In this document: piece by piece, positions 17,931 to 27,516 of the stretch
Layout: each line of letters starts with the position of its first letter
Position numbering within the stretch: the first letter of the stretch is position 1
NCBI GenBank assembly: GCA_002317135.1
Contig: DCIX01000029.1
Span: forward strand, 1 to 52,891
Direction of reading: 5' to 3'
DNA from: Bacteroidales bacterium UBA1715
GTDB taxonomy: Bacteria; Bacteroidota; Bacteroidia; Bacteroidales; UBA1715
Length of the DNA: 52,891 nt
The notes under the pieces: model-generated
Database searches by the model: none
What the model saw: the letters and a program-made list of their open reading frames with translations, nothing else
Told to the model about the DNA's origin: nothing
Made by a program: the position numbers and the translations under genes

Positions 17931-19787
17931 ATGGCAATACTTCAAGTTGAGAACATAACAAAATATTACGGAGAATATCTTTTATTCGACAATCTTTCCT
18001 TTGTAATAAATCGTGGTGAACGAATTGCATTAGTAGCCAAAAACGGAACAGGAAAAACAACGCTAATCAAAATAATACTTGGCGAAGATATTCCTGAGTC
18101 TGGTAACATTTTATTTGAACCTGATGTCAATATTGGTTACTTGGACCAAGACACCGAACTAGAATCCTCTTATAGTGTATATGACGAAGTCTACTCTGCC
18201 AACAAAAAAGTATTACAAGCAATGGCAGAATATGACCAAGCATTATCCACAGGAGATGAAAAACAAATTCAAAAGGCATCTGATGCAATGGATGCAAATG
18301 ACGCCTGGAACTACGAATCGAAAGTAAAACATGTTATTTCTAAATTAGAACTTCCTTCAGAACAAATCATACAGCATCTTTCTGGTGGACAGAAAAAAAG
18401 AGTTGCATTAGCAAAAATTCTAATTTTAGAACCGGATTTTTTAATACTTGACGAACCAACCAACCATTTGGACATTGCTATCATTGAATGGTTGGAGGAA
18501 TATTTAAAGAAAATAAAAAGTACCCTATTGCTTGTCACACACGACAGATATTTCCTTGATAATGTATGCGATACGATTCTCGAACTGGATAATAAAACAA
18601 TGTATCGATACTCGGGAAACTACTCTTATTTTCTTGAAAAGAAACAAGAACGAATTCAAGTTCAAACCGCAGAAGTTTCGAAAGCAAAAAACCTAATGCG
18701 AAAAGAATTGGATTGGATGCGTCGTCAGCCACAAGCACGAGGAACAAAGGCACGATATAGAATCGATGCGTTCTATGAGCTACAAGAAAAAGCACAAACA
18801 AAAATAGAAAACGATTCCAATCTTATTATAAATATCGCAAGTCAATACTTAGGAAACAAAGTTGTTGATTTAAAAAACATTTCAAAATCATTTGACGACA
18901 AACAAGTGTTGTTGCAAGTATCCTATTCTTTTCAAAAAGGAGAACGCGTCGGCATTATTGGAGACAATGGCTGCGGTAAATCTACCCTATTGAATATCAT
19001 TACCCAACAACTACAACCAGACACAGGTACAGTTGACTGGGGCGACACTCTATCAATCGGCTACTATAAACAAGATGGCTTACTTGGCTGCGATGACAAA
19101 CATGTTATAGATGTCATTAAAGATATATCCGACAAAATTGAATTACAAAAAGGAAGAACAATAACTGCAGCACAATATTTGGAACAATGGAATTTTCCAC
19201 GTTCGGTACAATATTTATATGTATCAAAACTAAGCGGTGGCGAGAAAAAAAGATTGTATTTAATGACAGTTTTGATGCAAAAGCCAAACTTCCTAATTCT
19301 CGATGAGCCAACAAATGACTTAGATTTGTTTACAATTCAACTATTAGAAGAATATCTACTTAATTTTCAAGGTTGCGTATTAGTCGTTTCGCACGATAGA
19401 TTTTTTATTGACAAAATTGCCGAACACTTACTTGTCTTTAAAGGTAATGGCGAAGTACACGATTTTCCTGGAAACTATTCTATTTTTAAAGAAAAAGAAG
19501 ACGAAAAAGAAAAAATTCAACAAGAAAAAGAAACGCCAAAACAATCAACAAATACAAAAGAACCACGCCAACGTAAAAGATTGACATTCAAAGAACAGCA
19601 ACTATTCGAAAAAACAGAGAAAGAAATTCAGGAATTAGAACAAGAAAAAGCAGAATTAGAATTATATTTGTCATCTGGAACATTAAATCCAGAAGAATTG
19701 CGTCAAAAATCAGAAAGAATTGGTCAAATAATTGCCCTTCTTGATGAGAAAGAAATGATTTGGTTAGAATTAAGTGAAAAAATGTAA
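17931..19787 (+). CDS. ABC-F family ATPase (Uup-like)
   Basis: The protein has 618 residues with two ATPase domains and no membrane segments, as in ABC-F translation factors. Domain 1 has Walker A KNGTGKTT, signature LSGGQKKRVALAKIL and Walker B FLILDEPTNHLD. Domain 2 has GDNGCGKST, LSGGEKKRLYLMTVL and FLILDEPTNDLD. The linker between them contains RRQPQARGTKARYRID, and a C-terminal coiled coil (about 535-618, EKTEKEIQELEQEKAELELY) is typical of Uup. Members act at the ribosome or on branched DNA intermediates. The 747-residue gene starts 10 bases after the stop. Confidence 0.93.
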   Translation: MAILQVENITKYYGEYLLFDNLSFVINRGERIALVAKNGTGKTTLIKIILGEDIPESGNILFEPDVNIGYLDQDTELESSYSVYDEVYSANKKVLQAMAEYDQALSTGDEKQIQKASDAMDANDAWNYESKVKHVISKLELPSEQIIQHLSGGQKKRVALAKILILEPDFLILDEPTNHLDIAIIEWLEEYLKKIKSTLLLVTHDRYFLDNVCDTILELDNKTMYRYSGNYSYFLEKKQERIQVQTAEVSKAKNLMRKELDWMRRQPQARGTKARYRIDAFYELQEKAQTKIENDSNLIINIASQYLGNKVVDLKNISKSFDDKQVLLQVSYSFQKGERVGIIGDNGCGKSTLLNIITQQLQPDTGTVDWGDTLSIGYYKQDGLLGCDDKHVIDVIKDISDKIELQKGRTITAAQYLEQWNFPRSVQYLYVSKLSGGEKKRLYLMTVLMQKPNFLILDEPTNDLDLFTIQLLEEYLLNFQGCVLVVSHDRFFIDKIAEHLLVFKGNGEVHDFPGNYSIFKEKEDEKEKIQQEKETPKQSTNTKEPRQRKRLTFKEQQLFEKTEKEIQELEQEKAELELYLSSGTLNPEELRQKSERIGQIIALLDEKEMIWLELSEKM

Positions 19788-19797
19788 ATAAATTATT

Positions 19798-22041
19798 ATG
19801 GCACAAGGAAAATACGAATGGAAATTCTCTAATGTCGGTGGTGTACCTCGTGTAAACATTGAAACAGGTGAAGATATTACTCACTTAGGAGAATTAGATC
19901 AAAAAATGTGGACAGTTTTAAGCTGCCCTACAAAAGGTCTTGAAATTGACGAAAAAACATTACAGCAAATCGATGCTGACGGAGATGGTAAAATTCGTGT
20001 AAACGAAGTTGTTGATGCTGCAGAATGGATTACAAAAGCATTGAAAAATCCAGATCTTCTTCTACAACAATCAGACACTCTTTCTTTAAGCGATATTAAT
20101 CAAGACAGCGAAGAAGGTAAAAACCTGTATAATTCAGCAAAACAAATACTTTCAAATCTTGGTTTAGAAAAAGATTCTATTTCTATCGCTGACACATCGG
20201 ACAGCATCGCAATTTTCGCAAAAACAAAATTCAATGGTGATGGTGTTATAACTGAGAACTCTACAGAAGACGAAGTAATAAAAGCAACTATTGCCAATTG
20301 TATCAAAGCAATCGGTTGTACAGCAGACAGAAGCGGCATAGATGGTGTAAATGCAGAACAAATTGAAGCATTATATACAAACTGTGCGGACTATGTTGCT
20401 TGGTTAAGTGAAAAGAAAGAAGAAACTCTTCCTTATGGTGAAAATACCGATGCTGCATTGGCTGCATATAATGCTATAAAAGAAAAAGTTACCGATTTCT
20501 TCATGCGTTGTAAATTGATTGCCTTCAATTCAGATTCTACAGCAACACTTGATGTTTCTGCAACAAAAATGGAAGCAATCAGCGATAAAAATCTATCAGC
20601 TTGTACAGAAGAAATCGCTTCATACCCTCTTGCACGCGTAAATGCAAACAAAGAACTTCCATTAGATGGCGGTATCAACCCTGCATGGGAAAGTGCATTT
20701 GCCGACCTTAAGAAATTAATTTTAGATGTAGATTTTGCAGGTAAATCAGCTATAACAGAAGCAGAATGGAACTCTATTGGAGCTAAATTCGGTGCATTCG
20801 AAGCATGGAAAGCTGCAAAAAAAGGCGAAGTTGTTGAAGTTTTAGGAGAAGATACAATCAAAGAAATCCTTAAACAAAATAAAAAAGATGAACTGCTTTC
20901 ACTTGTTGAACAAGATAAAGCACTCGAATCTGAAGCAAATGGTATTCAATCTGTAGACAAACTTTTACACTTATACAGAGACTTATACAAACTTATTAAG
21001 AACTACGTAACATTTGCGGACTTCTACACGAAAGATGGTGAAACAAAAGCAATTTTCCAAGCAGGAACTTTGTTTATCGATCAAAGAAGTTGCGATTTGT
21101 GTATTCGCGTAAGCGATATGGCAAAACACAATACAATGGCTACATATAGTGGAATGTACCTATTGTACTGCGATTGTACATCGAAAACAAAAGGCGAAAA
21201 AATGACTATTGCTGCTGTAATGACAGATGGCGATATTAACGATTTGATTGTTGGTAAAAATGCTATCTTCTACGATCGTAACGGTGTAGATTGGGATGCT
21301 GTTGTAGTAAAAATCATTGATAATCCTATCAGTATTCGCCAAGCATTCTGGTCACCATACAGAAAATTCGCTAATTGGGTAACTGAATTGATTAACAAAT
21401 CGGCTGCTGAAAAAGATTCCAAATCATTCGACAGTATGACAACAGGTTTCCAAGCACAAACAGCAAACGTTGCAGCGGCTCCGGCAGAAGGTGCTGCACC
21501 AGCAGCTCAAGCTCAACCATTCGACATCGCAAAATTTGCAGGAATCTTTGCTGCCATAGGTATGGCATTAGGATTCTTAGGTTCATTCTGCGTAAGCGTT
21601 GTTTCTGGTTTTGCTCAACTTTCTTGGTGGCAAGTTATTCTTGTATTCATTGGAATCCTATTGTTAATATCTGGACCATCAATGATAATGGCATGGATGA
21701 AATTACGCAAACGTAACCTTGCTCCTCTTTTGGACGCTAACGGTTGGGCTGTCAATGCTCGTGCATTAGTAAACATTACTTTCGGTGCTACATTAACCAA
21801 AATGGCACAATTCCCTTCTGTCGCACTACAAGATCCTTTTGCTAAAAAAGGTATGCCAGCATGGAAAAAAGCACTTATCGTTATTGTTATTCTTGCAATA
21901 GTTATAGCTGTATTATATTTCATGAATCTTCTATCATGCATCGGTTTCCCTTTCCACGAAGAAGCTGAAGCTGTAGCAGATACATTACAAACAGTAACAG
22001 ACACTATTCCTGCTGTTGATACAACTGCAGTAGTTGAATAA
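19798..22041 (+). CDS. EF-hand-containing membrane protein, unknown function
   Basis: The protein has 747 residues and I do not recognise the family. The N-terminus has no signal peptide. A canonical 12-residue EF-hand loop is at residues 59-70 (DADGDGKIRVNE), with Asp at 1, 3 and 5, Gly at 6 and Glu at 12. A second, weaker loop occurs near residue 140 (KFNGDGVITENSTEDE). A long helical domain follows to about 555, then an Ala/Pro linker, two hydrophobic segments at about 578-632 (FAAIGMALGFLGSFCVSVVS; VILVFIGILLLISGPSMIMA), a third at about 690-712 (ALIVIVILAIVIAVLYF), and an acidic Thr-rich tail. So a large, probably cytoplasmic, domain is anchored by three helices. It follows the ABC-F gene by 10 bases. 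Confidence 0.8.
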   Translation: MAQGKYEWKFSNVGGVPRVNIETGEDITHLGELDQKMWTVLSCPTKGLEIDEKTLQQIDADGDGKIRVNEVVDAAEWITKALKNPDLLLQQSDTLSLSDINQDSEEGKNLYNSAKQILSNLGLEKDSISIADTSDSIAIFAKTKFNGDGVITENSTEDEVIKATIANCIKAIGCTADRSGIDGVNAEQIEALYTNCADYVAWLSEKKEETLPYGENTDAALAAYNAIKEKVTDFFMRCKLIAFNSDSTATLDVSATKMEAISDKNLSACTEEIASYPLARVNANKELPLDGGINPAWESAFADLKKLILDVDFAGKSAITEAEWNSIGAKFGAFEAWKAAKKGEVVEVLGEDTIKEILKQNKKDELLSLVEQDKALESEANGIQSVDKLLHLYRDLYKLIKNYVTFADFYTKDGETKAIFQAGTLFIDQRSCDLCIRVSDMAKHNTMATYSGMYLLYCDCTSKTKGEKMTIAAVMTDGDINDLIVGKNAIFYDRNGVDWDAVVVKIIDNPISIRQAFWSPYRKFANWVTELINKSAAEKDSKSFDSMTTGFQAQTANVAAAPAEGAAPAAQAQPFDIAKFAGIFAAIGMALGFLGSFCVSVVSGFAQLSWWQVILVFIGILLLISGPSMIMAWMKLRKRNLAPLLDANGWAVNARALVNITFGATLTKMAQFPSVALQDPFAKKGMPAWKKALIVIVILAIVIAVLYFMNLLSCIGFPFHEEAEAVADTLQTVTDTIPAVDTTAVVE

Positions 22042-22042
22042 T

Positions 22043-23248
22043 ATGCTGTTTATACCAAGACATAAGGGCTGGCGAACTTTTTCGTTAGCCCTTTTTGTTT
22101 GTTTGCAATTCGCAACTATCACCTATGTCGTATCATGTGCGACGAATAAAAATATAAATACAAAAAACAAACATTCGTATTATTTTAACTTTCCGTATTC
22201 TGTTGATTCCCTTAATATTCCCAAAGACAATCCTACGACAATAGAAGGTGTTACACTAGGACGGTATCTTTTCTACGACGGAAGACTTTCTGGCAGGACA
22301 CAAGCCGATAGTTTATTGTCATGTGCATCTTGCCACAGACAATCAAAAAGTTTCGAATGCGGTATTGATCATCCTAAGTATAAAAACGGGAAAACATTTG
22401 GTATTACTGGAATACCAACGCCTCATACCACAATGCCGTTAGTCAATCTAGTGTTTAATCACGAAGGATATATGTGGAATGGGAAAATATCAAAAAAAAA
22501 TCAGGAAAAATATTTTGACGGTAAATATACTCTAGATTTTAAAAACTTAGAATCACTTGTATGGATGATGATTGTCGCACCTCACGAAGGCAATGGGAAT
22601 ATAGACCAATCGTTAGCGACAATCGCACAAGACACAATGTACCACCGATTATTTCAAGAAGCCTTTGGTACCCAAGCAATCACCATTGACCGAGTTTCAA
22701 AAGCAGTAGCACAATTTATTAGAACATTAATTTCCTTTGATTCTAAATTCGACAAATTCATGAGAGGCGAAACACAGTTGACCGACTCAGAAATGCGTGG
22801 ATTCGTCTTATTTACAACAGAAAAAGCAGATTGTTTTCATTGTCACGGCTCTCCTGCTCAACCATTATGGACAACAAATCTATATATGAACAATGCAAAA
22901 GACATTGATTTCACAGACAAAAATGACCGATCTGCTATTACCAAAGACAGTTTAGACAAAGGGAAGTATCGCGTTCCTACATTACGAAACATTGAATTTA
23001 CAGCTCCCTATATGCATGATGGGCGCTACAAAACCTTGGACGAAGTACTTGATTTCTATAATTCTAAACTACAGCGTTCACCGTATGTAGATCCACTTAT
23101 GATAAATGTAAACCACGGTGGAATGTTCTTATCAAAAGAAGAACTTGCAGACTTAAAAGCGTTTCTATTAACGCTTTCGGATACTAGTTTTATAAAAAAT
23201 CCGGCATATTCTAACCCTATGCCGGACAATCCATATTTTATCAAATAA
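22043..23248 (+). CDS. di-heme cytochrome c peroxidase (CcpA/MauG family)
   Basis: The protein has 401 residues and two heme c sites, C94-ASC-H98 and C264-FHC-H268. The family blocks GRYLFYDGRLSG, PLVNLVFNHEGYMWNGK, and FTAPYMHDGRYKTLDEVLDFYN are present. Bacterial di-heme peroxidases reduce hydrogen peroxide in the periplasm. The lipobox-like YVVSC puts Cys32 as a possible lipid site. The start is ATG 22043; the longer frame opens with TTG at 22034, inside the previous gene. Codons 8-18 lie in a terminator hairpin, so the true 5' end deserves a check. It converges on ridA with no gap. Confidence 0.9.
   Translation: MLFIPRHKGWRTFSLALFVCLQFATITYVVSCATNKNINTKNKHSYYFNFPYSVDSLNIPKDNPTTIEGVTLGRYLFYDGRLSGRTQADSLLSCASCHRQSKSFECGIDHPKYKNGKTFGITGIPTPHTTMPLVNLVFNHEGYMWNGKISKKNQEKYFDGKYTLDFKNLESLVWMMIVAPHEGNGNIDQSLATIAQDTMYHRLFQEAFGTQAITIDRVSKAVAQFIRTLISFDSKFDKFMRGETQLTDSEMRGFVLFTTEKADCFHCHGSPAQPLWTTNLYMNNAKDIDFTDKNDRSAITKDSLDKGKYRVPTLRNIEFTAPYMHDGRYKTLDEVLDFYNSKLQRSPYVDPLMINVNHGGMFLSKEELADLKAFLLTLSDTSFIKNPAYSNPMPDNPYFIK
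22064..22100 (+). terminator. terminator of the EF-hand protein gene, inside the next ORF
   Basis: A 13-bp stem (22064-22076 with 22081-22093, two G-U pairs) with a CTTT loop is followed by TTTTTGTTT. It is 22 bases past the stop at 22041 and lies inside codons 8-18 of the peroxidase gene. Confidence 0.75.
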
Positions 23249-23626
23249 CTATTTTACAGCAATTGCCGATATTTCAACACAAGCACCTTTAGGCAAAGCT
23301 GCAACTTGAACACATTCTCGAGAAGGCGCAATAGACGAAAAGAATGTACCATACATCTCATTCACTTCTGCAAAATGAGCAAGATCAGTTACAAATATAG
23401 TACAACGAACAACGTCATTGAAAGACATACCTGCTTCAGCTAAAATAGCACCAATGTTTTCCATAACCTGTTTTGTTGCAGCAGAAAAAGAATCCGATAC
23501 TAATACACCAGTTGTTGGATTCAAAGGAATTTGTCCTGAAACATATAATGTATTTCCTGCCAAAATAGCTTGTTCGTATGGTCCAACAGGTGCTGGAGCA
23601 AATTTTGTTGTAATTATTGTGTTCAT
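23249..23626 (-). CDS. ridA: RidA family reactive intermediate/imine deaminase
   Basis: RidA hydrolyses reactive enamine/imine products of PLP enzymes to ketoacids. The protein has 125 residues with the family blocks APAPVGPYEQAILAGNTLYV, SGQIPLNPTTG and the catalytic-arginine region IAPSRECVQVAALPKGACVE. It is cytoplasmic. It starts 10 bases after the lptD stop, and the lptD-ridA pairing is one I recall as usual in Bacteroidales. The tail converges with the cytochrome peroxidase gene, with no terminator between. Confidence 0.95.
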   Translation of the reverse strand: MNTIITTKFAPAPVGPYEQAILAGNTLYVSGQIPLNPTTGVLVSDSFSAATKQVMENIGAILAEAGMSFNDVVRCTIFVTDLAHFAEVNEMYGTFFSSIAPSRECVQVAALPKGACVEISAIAVK

Positions 23627-23636
23627 ATCTAGATAA

Positions 23637-26210
23637 TTAGAAATATTCCGAAGAGCTCTTCATGTCAATCTTAATATCACTTAACATGCTTGCTTTTATC
23701 TTCAATGTGAATTCCCATCGTTGTCTGTCACCAAAAGGAACCCATGTCATAGACATATCCCAGCAATGTAAATCACGATAGATGTTCAAAGTTGTATAAG
23801 ATATACCCTTTTGTTGGAAATCCCATCCTGTTGAAAATGCTATGTTCCAATTCTTTGTCAAACTAATTTTTCCGTTTGCTGAAATTGTTTGTATAACATT
23901 ATTCGAAACAGAATCAAGTTCATTATTGTAGTCATAGTAGTATTTACGAGGAATGCTCAATGAATATGACAAACTCAAACTCCAAGGAACATCAAAATAC
24001 GAGTAATATTCATCAACAGGAATATTCGTCGTTTCATTTTTATCTTTTATTGGTCCAAATGTATATGACAACGATGTGGCCCATTGATCTTGCGTTTTTC
24101 TCCATAACGACCCGAATTTATCTATCATATAATTATTTACACGCACTTGGGTTCTACCATTTGAAGTAGATTTCTCTCCTATTGCGTATGGATCAAATGT
24201 TGCAGAATAACGAACAGTCAATCGATTCAAAATTGTAGAATATCCTGACACATTAATGAGACTCATTTTCAACGAATCAGCAGCAAAATTATAGGAACCA
24301 TTAATAGATAAACTCTCTATTAATTTAATCTTTTTCGTACCTGTAATAGTGTCTAACTTATTTCTAACCTTAGCCTCAACATTATTGCCTAACGAGAAAG
24401 AAATACTACTCTGCTTTTGTGCCGAAGGAACACCATAAATACCTTTTTCAAAGTAAGAATATTGTGCAAAATCTCCTTCTGAATTTTTCTGATACGTTCC
24501 ATAATAACCATATTTTTCAGCAGAAAAATCTGGAGTTAACGAATACGAAATACTTGGTGTAACAACATGACGCACAGCCTTTAACACAGAACTACGGAAT
24601 CGATACATTCCATATATTTTCGTACTTGCACCTACAGCAAAAGAATAATTATACACACGATTAAAACCGCCAACAGTATCAACCCGCACACCACCAATAA
24701 TAGTGTCCTGTGCAGTTGCTATCATATAATCATCATCCCACTCTTTCTGCAACTTTGTTGTATACCATCGTTCCTGATAATTAAATGACGGAGAAATAGT
24801 TATGTATTTAAACAATTTAAAGCTCATTGTTACAGGAACAGAATGATTTATACCACTTTGAAACAATTCCAATGTTTCTTTTCTATAAAAGTTTGAATCA
24901 AGCTTTGCATTCACCAACTTATTTTGCATTTCGCCAGTGTACGAAACATTAATTTTTTCATAAAAACGCTCTTTTCCAACTGGATGACGACGTTTAAATG
25001 GAGCAAATGAAGATGCAGTCAAACGCAATTGTGGCAATGTTAGACTTATCGTACTATCTATATTATTTTGCGAATGAGACAAGGAAGCAGAAAACGCTAA
25101 TGGCGTACCTGCAAATTTCTTACTAAAGTAAATATTCGAAGAAATTTGGTTGTTAAGATATTCCGAAGTGCTATAAGTGTTCTGCTTTGTATAACCAGCC
25201 GATCCATAGTTTACATTTGCACTAAAATTCGGACTATATGGAGATTTTTGCGTCTGCGAATGAACCCATTTCACATTAAATGTCGGTGCCTGACGAATTT
25301 CGTTTGTTACCAAACTCGCGTATGTTACCGAAAAATTTCCATTAAAACGATAACGCACCTTATAATTAGAAGAAACCGTAGATCTCCAACTACCTAAAGA
25401 ATAGACGTCTGCCAATAGTTTTATATCCACATACTCCCCTAATCCAAAATAAAAACCACCATTACGGAAATAGTATCCTTTTGCCGTTTCCTCACCAACA
25501 GTTGGGATTATAATACCATTCGCACGACCTTTGGTAATCGGAAAATAACCAAATGGTATCACAAATGGAATTGGAATCTCGTCAACGACAACCCAAGCTG
25601 GTCCAAACACAATTTTATCGTCAACAATAACCTTTCCCTTAGTCATATTTACATAAAAATGCGGATCTTTTTCTTCACAAGTCGTGTATTTACCATTTTT
25701 TATATGAATCTCTTCATTATTTAAAATCTTGGTACGACCACCATGCAAATAAGCCTCATCTTGCTTTGTATAAATACCAAAAGCCAATCCCTTTTTAGTA
25801 TCAAAATTATAACGCATTGAATCAGCATCAAATGTTTCCGATGCATCTTTATATATAGGAGAGCCGACAACCTCTTGCGTAGAATCATCAACCATACCTT
25901 TGGCAAAAACTTCACGTTTTTGTACATTCAATTCAATATATTGAGATTCTAAATCAATATTTTCATACTTTACCTTTCCATCTCCATACGTTTGTACAGA
26001 ACTGCCCGAAATATTGAATACTATCGAGTCTTGCGAAGAATAAGTTACTGGTTTATCCAAGCCACTGTTTTTAGTCTTATTTTTTTGCTTTTTAGCAGAA
26101 ACAACACTATCTTGCCCTGCAACAAGAGTTGAATCTTGCGAAAAAGCGACCTCAAACAATAGACTTGTTAATAGCGTGAGGAAAAAATATTTTAAACTTT
26201 GTCTTTGCAA
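23637..26210 (-). CDS. lptD: LPS-assembly outer membrane protein LptD-like
   Basis: The protein has 857 residues. A signal peptide (about 1-24, KYFFLTLLTSLLFEVAFSQ) is followed by an OstA/LptA-like N-terminal domain (GDGKVKYENIDLESQYIELN; AKGMVDDSTQEVVGSPIYKD; the YNFDTKKGLAFGIYTKQDEA block) and a long beta-barrel rich in aromatic alternation ending in SEYF. LptD inserts lipopolysaccharide into the outer leaflet. The start codon appears to be TTG at 26210, because an in-frame TAG lies about 6 codons upstream and no ATG precedes the signal peptide. ridA is downstream in the same operon, and the amidase gene is divergent. Confidence 0.88.
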   Translation of the reverse strand: MQRQSLKYFFLTLLTSLLFEVAFSQDSTLVAGQDSVVSAKKQKNKTKNSGLDKPVTYSSQDSIVFNISGSSVQTYGDGKVKYENIDLESQYIELNVQKREVFAKGMVDDSTQEVVGSPIYKDASETFDADSMRYNFDTKKGLAFGIYTKQDEAYLHGGRTKILNNEEIHIKNGKYTTCEEKDPHFYVNMTKGKVIVDDKIVFGPAWVVVDEIPIPFVIPFGYFPITKGRANGIIIPTVGEETAKGYYFRNGGFYFGLGEYVDIKLLADVYSLGSWRSTVSSNYKVRYRFNGNFSVTYASLVTNEIRQAPTFNVKWVHSQTQKSPYSPNFSANVNYGSAGYTKQNTYSTSEYLNNQISSNIYFSKKFAGTPLAFSASLSHSQNNIDSTISLTLPQLRLTASSFAPFKRRHPVGKERFYEKINVSYTGEMQNKLVNAKLDSNFYRKETLELFQSGINHSVPVTMSFKLFKYITISPSFNYQERWYTTKLQKEWDDDYMIATAQDTIIGGVRVDTVGGFNRVYNYSFAVGASTKIYGMYRFRSSVLKAVRHVVTPSISYSLTPDFSAEKYGYYGTYQKNSEGDFAQYSYFEKGIYGVPSAQKQSSISFSLGNNVEAKVRNKLDTITGTKKIKLIESLSINGSYNFAADSLKMSLINVSGYSTILNRLTVRYSATFDPYAIGEKSTSNGRTQVRVNNYMIDKFGSLWRKTQDQWATSLSYTFGPIKDKNETTNIPVDEYYSYFDVPWSLSLSYSLSIPRKYYYDYNNELDSVSNNVIQTISANGKISLTKNWNIAFSTGWDFQQKGISYTTLNIYRDLHCWDMSMTWVPFGDRQRWEFTLKIKASMLSDIKIDMKSSSEYF

Positions 26211-26258
26211 GCCGTTAAAATGCTATTTTTGTACCTATAATATTTGTAAAATTTTTGT

Positions 26259-26266
26259 CAAAAGTA
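26259..26266 (-). promoter_or_regulatory. -7 element of lptD promoter
   Basis: TACTTTTG on the minus strand matches TAnnTTTG. It is 49 bases before the TTG start, and no clear -33 TTTG is found. Confidence 0.4.
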
Positions 26267-26316
26267 AACGAATTTTTCAATCTATACGAAAACTAAGTTG
26301 AATACTTTATAACACA

Positions 26317-27513
26317 ATGCAAACAATGAACAAAAAACAACTTATAACAATTCTACTCTGTCTGTTTTGTGCTATTTCATTTGCCCAAACTACCCCTGCA
26401 TATACTGTAAAAACTGTGGTTATTGATGCAGGACACGGCGGGAAAGACCCTGGTGCTTGCGGAAAAATATCAAAAGAAAAAAACATCACGCTTGCAATTG
26501 CCTTAAAAGTCGGTTCATTAATTTCTGGCGGTTGTCCAGATGTAAAGGTTATCTACACAAGAAAAACTGACGAATTTATTGAATTACACAAGCGTGCTGA
26601 TATTGCAAACAAAGCAAAAGCAGATTTGTTTATCTCTATACATGTAAATGCAAATCCGAATCCAGAAGCATACGGAACAGACACCTGGACTATGGGTTTG
26701 GCTAAAAACGAGGCGAACTTAAAAGTTGCTAAAATGGAAAATGATGTAATTTCATTAGAATCCGATGCAACCCAATACCAAGGAATGTCAGCAAACGATA
26801 ATGAAGCTATCATACTCTACCGCCTACAACAAGGTGCTTTTTGCGACAATAGCCTTGCGTTAGCAGGTATGGTACAAAAACAATTACAAACATTAGGACG
26901 AAAAGACAGAAGCGTGCACCAAGCACCATTTTTAGTTCTTTGGAAGACAGCTATGCCAAGTATTTTGATTGAAACAGGATTCATTACCAATCCAGCAGAA
27001 GAAGAATGGTTAAATTCTTCTGACAATCAAGCAGATATGGCTTATTCTATTTATCAAGCATTCGTGGAATACAAATCATATATAGAAAAAAGAACGAATG
27101 GTCAAATAGAAAAAACTGCAGAACCTGTAAAAAAACAAGAACCAACGGTTAAACCACAACCACAAAAATCACAAGAAAACAAACAACCTGTAAAACCTGC
27201 AGAAAAGACACAACCAAAACCAGCTGAGCAACCAAAGCAAACAACTAACAACGATATATTCTATGGAATACAAATTGGTGCAGGAACAGAAAAGTTATCA
27301 TCTGCCCCATCAAATTTCAAAGGATTAGAAGGCGTTTATTACATTGAAGAAAACGGACTATACAAATATTATTATGGTAAAACAGCAACATACGCCGAAA
27401 TTAGCGAATTGCTAAAAACAGCAAAAGAAAAGTTCCCTTCGGCCTTTGTTGTAGCCCGTGACGGCAATAATAACAAACTACAAGTTTCAGAAGCAAGAAA
27501 AAAAACAAATTAA
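26317..27513 (+). CDS. N-acetylmuramoyl-L-alanine amidase (Amidase_3)
   Basis: The enzyme cleaves the amide between N-acetylmuramic acid and the peptide stem of peptidoglycan in the periplasm. The protein has 398 residues: a signal peptide (MNKKQLITILLCLFCAISFA), then the zinc amidase domain at about 30-245 with VVIDAGHGGKDPGACG (His40), SIHVNANPN and ILIETGFITNPAEE (catalytic Glu). A P/K/Q-rich linker follows at about 265-310. The C-terminal domain (FYGIQIGAGTEKLSSAPSNF; KYYYGKTATYAEISELLKTA) looks like a SPOR domain that targets septal glycan. An MCE-domain protein follows 3 bases later. Confidence 0.93.
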   Translation: MQTMNKKQLITILLCLFCAISFAQTTPAYTVKTVVIDAGHGGKDPGACGKISKEKNITLAIALKVGSLISGGCPDVKVIYTRKTDEFIELHKRADIANKAKADLFISIHVNANPNPEAYGTDTWTMGLAKNEANLKVAKMENDVISLESDATQYQGMSANDNEAIILYRLQQGAFCDNSLALAGMVQKQLQTLGRKDRSVHQAPFLVLWKTAMPSILIETGFITNPAEEEWLNSSDNQADMAYSIYQAFVEYKSYIEKRTNGQIEKTAEPVKKQEPTVKPQPQKSQENKQPVKPAEKTQPKPAEQPKQTTNNDIFYGIQIGAGTEKLSSAPSNFKGLEGVYYIEENGLYKYYYGKTATYAEISELLKTAKEKFPSAFVVARDGNNNKLQVSEARKKTN

Positions 27514-27516
27514 CTT

